Positions 61,201 through 64,000 of a stretch of 64,000 nucleotides of DNA are shown here, piece by piece. The notes under the pieces are model-generated. The model did not search any database, was not told the DNA's origin, and saw only the letters and a program-made list of their open reading frames with translations. The stretch is taken from the NCBI RefSeq assembly GCF_029227915.1, contig NC_079878.1, positions 30,903,501 to 30,967,500 of the forward strand, given 5' to 3'. The DNA comes from Hydractinia symbiolongicarpus (taxonomy: Eukaryota; Cnidaria; Hydrozoa; Anthoathecata; Hydractiniidae). How positions within the stretch are numbered: the stretch's first letter is position 1; each line of letters opens with the position of its first letter. The position numbers and the translations under genes are program-made.

Positions 61201-64000
61201 TAAATCCTGGACTCGGCCCGTATAGTCAAAAGTATACAAAGAAAATACCCAGGGAGCAAACACATTTCCCGAACGATTTTTTAAATTATTTTTTCACCAC
61301 TAAAACGCATAAGACTTGTAGTTTTCAGGAATGTTTTCATTTTTGATGAGACCCTCAATGAAGGAAGTTTAATCGCCGGCAAACGAAAACCCGCGATTTC
61401 CCGTAAATCCCGGACTTGGCCTGTATAGTCAAAAGTATACAAAGAAAGTACCCAGGGAGTAAACTCATTTCCCGAACGATTTTTTAAATTATTTTTTCAC
61501 CACTAAAACGCATGAGACTTGTAGTTTTTAAAAATGTTTCATTTTTGATAAGACGCTGAATAAAAGATGTTTAATCGCCGGCAAACCAAAACCCGCGATT
61601 TCCCGTAAATACCGGACTCGGCCCGTATAGTCAAAAGTATACAAAGAAAGTACCCAGGGAGTAAACTCATTTCCCGAACGATTTTTTGAATTATTTTTTC
61701 ACCATTAAAACGCATGAGACTTGTAGTTTTCAGGAATGTTTTTATTTTTGATGAGAGCCTTAATGAAGGAAGTTTAATCGCCGGCAAACGAAAACCCGCG
61801 ATTTCCCGTAAATTCCGAGCTTGGCCCGTATAGTCGAATGTATACAAAGAAAGTACCCTGTGAGTAAACTCATTTCTCGAACGATTTTTTAAATTATCTT
61901 TTCACCACTAAAACGCATGAGACTTGTAGTTTTCAAAAATGTTTTCATTTTTGATAAGACGCTGAATAAAAGATGTTTAATCGCCGGCAAATCAAAACCC
62001 GCGATTTCCCATAAATACCGGACTCGGCCCGTATAGTCAAAAGTATACAAAGAAAGTACCCAGGGAGTAAACTCATTTCCCGAACTATTTTTTAAATTAT
62101 TTTTTCACCACTAAAACGCATGAGACTTGTAGTTTTCAAAAATGTTTTCATTTTTGATGAGACGCTGAATAAAAGATGTTTAATCGCCGGCAAACGAAAA
62201 CCCGCGATTTCCCGTAAATCCCGGACTCGTCCCGTATAGTCAAAAGTATACAAAGAAAGTACCCAGGGAGTAAACTCATTTCCCGAACGATTTTTTAAAT
62301 TATTTTTTCACCACTAAAACGCATGAGACTTGTAGTTTTCAAGAATGTTTTCATTTTTGATGAGACGCTGAATAAAAGATGTTTAGTCGCCGGCAAACGA
62401 AAACCCGCGATTTCCCGTAAATCCTGGACTCGGCCCGTATAGTCAAAAGTATACAAAGAAAGTACCCTGTGAGTAAACTCATTTCTCGAACGATTTTTTA
62501 AATTATCTTTTCACCACTAAAACGCATGAGACTTGTAGTTTTCAAAAATGTTTTCATTTTTGATGAGACTCTGAATATAAGATGTTTAATCACCGGCAAA
62601 AAAAACCCCGCGATTTCCCGTAAATCCCGTGCTTGGCCCGTATAGTCGAGTACATACAAAGAAAGTACCCTGTGAGTAAACTCATTTCCAGAACGATTTT
62701 TTAAATTATATTTTCACCACTAAAACGCTTGAGACTTGTAGTTTTCAACAATGTTTTCATTTTTGATGAGACGCTGAATAAAAGATGTTTAATCGCCGGC
62801 AAACGAAAACCCGCGATTTCCCGTAAATCCCGGACTCGGCCCGTATAGTCAAAAGTATACAAAGAAAGTACCCAGGGAGTAAACTCATTCCCCGAACGAT
62901 TTTTTAAATTATTTTTTCACCACTAAAACGCATGAGACTTGTAGTTTTCAAAAATGTTTTCATTTTTGATGAGACGCTGAATATAAAAAGTTTAATCGCC
63001 GGGAAACAAAAACTCGCGATTTCCCGTAAATCCTGTGCTTGGCCCGCATAGTCGAGTACATACAAAGAAAGTACCCTGTGAGTAAACTCATTTCCAGAAC
63101 GATTTTTTAATCTATTTTTTCACCACTAAAACGCATGAGACTTGTAGTTTTCAAAAATGTTTTCATTTTTGATAAGACGCTGAATAAAAGATGTTTAATC
63201 GCCGGCAAACCAAAACCCGCGATTTCCCGTAAATACCGGACTCGGCCCATATAGTCGAGTACATACAAAGAAAGTACCCTGTGAGTAAACTCATTTCCAG
63301 AACGGTTTTTTAAATTATCTTTTCACCACTAAAACGCATGAGACTTGTAGTTTTCAAAAATGTTTTCATTTTTGATGAAACTCTGAATAAAAGAAGTTTA
63401 ATCGCCGGCAAACGAAAACCCGCGATTTCCCGTAAATCCTGGACTCGGCCCGTATAGTCAAAAGTATACAAAGAAAATACCCAGGGAGTAAACTCATTTC
63501 TCGAACGATTTTTTAAATTATCTTTTCACCACTAAAACGCATGAGACTTGTAGTTTTCAAAAATGTTTTCATTTTTGATAAGACGCTGAATAAAAGATGT
63601 TTAATCGCCGGCAAACGAAAACCCGCGATTTCCCGTAAATCCCGGACTTGGCCCGTATAGTCAAAAGTATACAAAGAAAGTACCCAGGGAGTAAACTCAT
63701 TTCCCGAACGATTTTTTAAATTATTTTTTCACCACTAAAACGCATGAGACTTGTAGTTTTCAAAAATGTTTCATTTTTGATAAGACGCTGAATAAAAGAT
63801 GTTTAATCGCCGGCAAACCAAAACCCGCGATTTCCCGTAAATACCGGACTCGGCCCGTATAGTCAAAAGTATACAAAGAAAGTACCCAGGGAGTAAACTC
63901 ATTTCCCGAACGATTTTTTAAATTATTTTTTCACCACTAAAACGCATGAGACTTGTAGTTTTCAGGAATGTTTTCATTTTTGATGAGACGCTTAATGAAG
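55299..64000 (+). repeat. Nested 6- and 12-monomer repeats at the right end
   Basis: About 56023-57195 is repeated at 57241-58411 (offset 1218 bp) and again at about 59270-60440. Marks are 'cttaatgaaggaag' with 'aaattccgagcttgg', 'gcattagacttg' with 'gatgcgacgc', 'gactctgaatataag', and 'taccacaaaaacgc'. The second copy has lost 'gg' in 'cccgccttgg', and the third has 'aaaactcattag'. A second unit, about 58460-59450, recurs near 60890-61890 at about 2435 bp (12 monomers), marked by 'gatgaaactctg', 'gagcaaacac', 'gcataagacttg' and 'aatgtttcattt'. From about 62100 to 64000 the same monomers appear in new order. No gene was seen. Confidence 0.82.

Larger units (their letters stand above)
9975..64000 (+). 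repeat. Satellite array, right arm (about 203-bp monomers)
   Basis: The same satellite resumes directly after the LINE, in the same orientation and in register. The monomer broken at 8870 continues at 9975, and the next monomer start is at 10033. The array then runs without a gap to the end of the window. Monomers are 203 bp with minor length variants, the most notable being a 197-bp form that lacks 6 bp in the A/T hairpin region. No gene, RNA gene or second mobile element was seen in this arm. Sub-blocks with distinct higher-order organisation are listed separately. The right end of the array lies beyond base 64000. Confidence 0.97.

Noticed and set aside
1-64000. CRISPR array.
   Set aside because: The repeat is about 203 bp with no unique spacers, the monomers grade into one another, and there are no cas genes. 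A eukaryotic LINE lies in the array.

Overview
The window is a long tandem satellite array from a eukaryote, almost certainly an invertebrate animal. There is no bacterial-type gene content. About 310 head-to-tail copies of a roughly 203-bp monomer, all in the same orientation, fill the sequence from base 1 to base 64000. The one interruption is a 1104-bp insertion, net of the repeat: a 5'-truncated non-LTR retrotransposon (LINE) on the minus strand at about 8871-9974. Its reverse-transcriptase C-terminal fragment carries an FADD catalytic box and a cysteine-rich C-terminal tail. It resembles CR1/Jockey-like elements that I associate with cnidarians and other aquatic invertebrates, so a cnidarian-like host is a guess rather than a conclusion. 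No host protein-coding gene, rRNA or tRNA was seen.

The monomer has an A/T-rich first third containing a perfect 9-bp hairpin, a C/G-rich CpG-containing middle with a GCCGGC palindrome, a tail with GTATAC-like variants, and an end with T-tracts. Two linked tail haplotypes recur: 'cccaggga ... cccgaacg ... attatt' and 'ccctgtga ... ccagaacg ... attatc'. Several body haplotypes also recur (aataaaagatg, gcggaataaaagaag, aatataagaag, and caggaatg with cttaatgaaag).

Layout: 8-monomer higher-order repeat (1623 bp) at 0.2-3.6 kb; mixed monomers with a 3-monomer run and a 406-bp dimer at 3.6-8.9 kb; the LINE at 8.87-9.97 kb; mixed monomers at 10-13 kb; 608-bp trimer at 13.1-14.3 kb; about 2.03-kb 10-mer at 14.8-18.2 kb; a domain marked by a 197-bp deletion monomer at 20.0-38.4 kb, containing 609-bp trimers, 1821-bp 9-mers and a 2018-bp 10-mer duplication; mixed monomers and local runs at 38.9-44.9 kb; 1218-bp 6-mers at 44.9-49.7 kb; a 3858-bp 19-monomer tandem duplication at 47.6-55.3 kb, with no difference seen where I compared it; and nested 6-mer and 12-mer duplications at 55.3-64 kb.

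The many 61-121-residue open frames are a by-product of one repeat seen many times and are not annotated as genes. The main biological content is the history of the array (unequal exchange at several scales) and a dated-by-context LINE insertion with unusual A-rich filler at its 5' junction.
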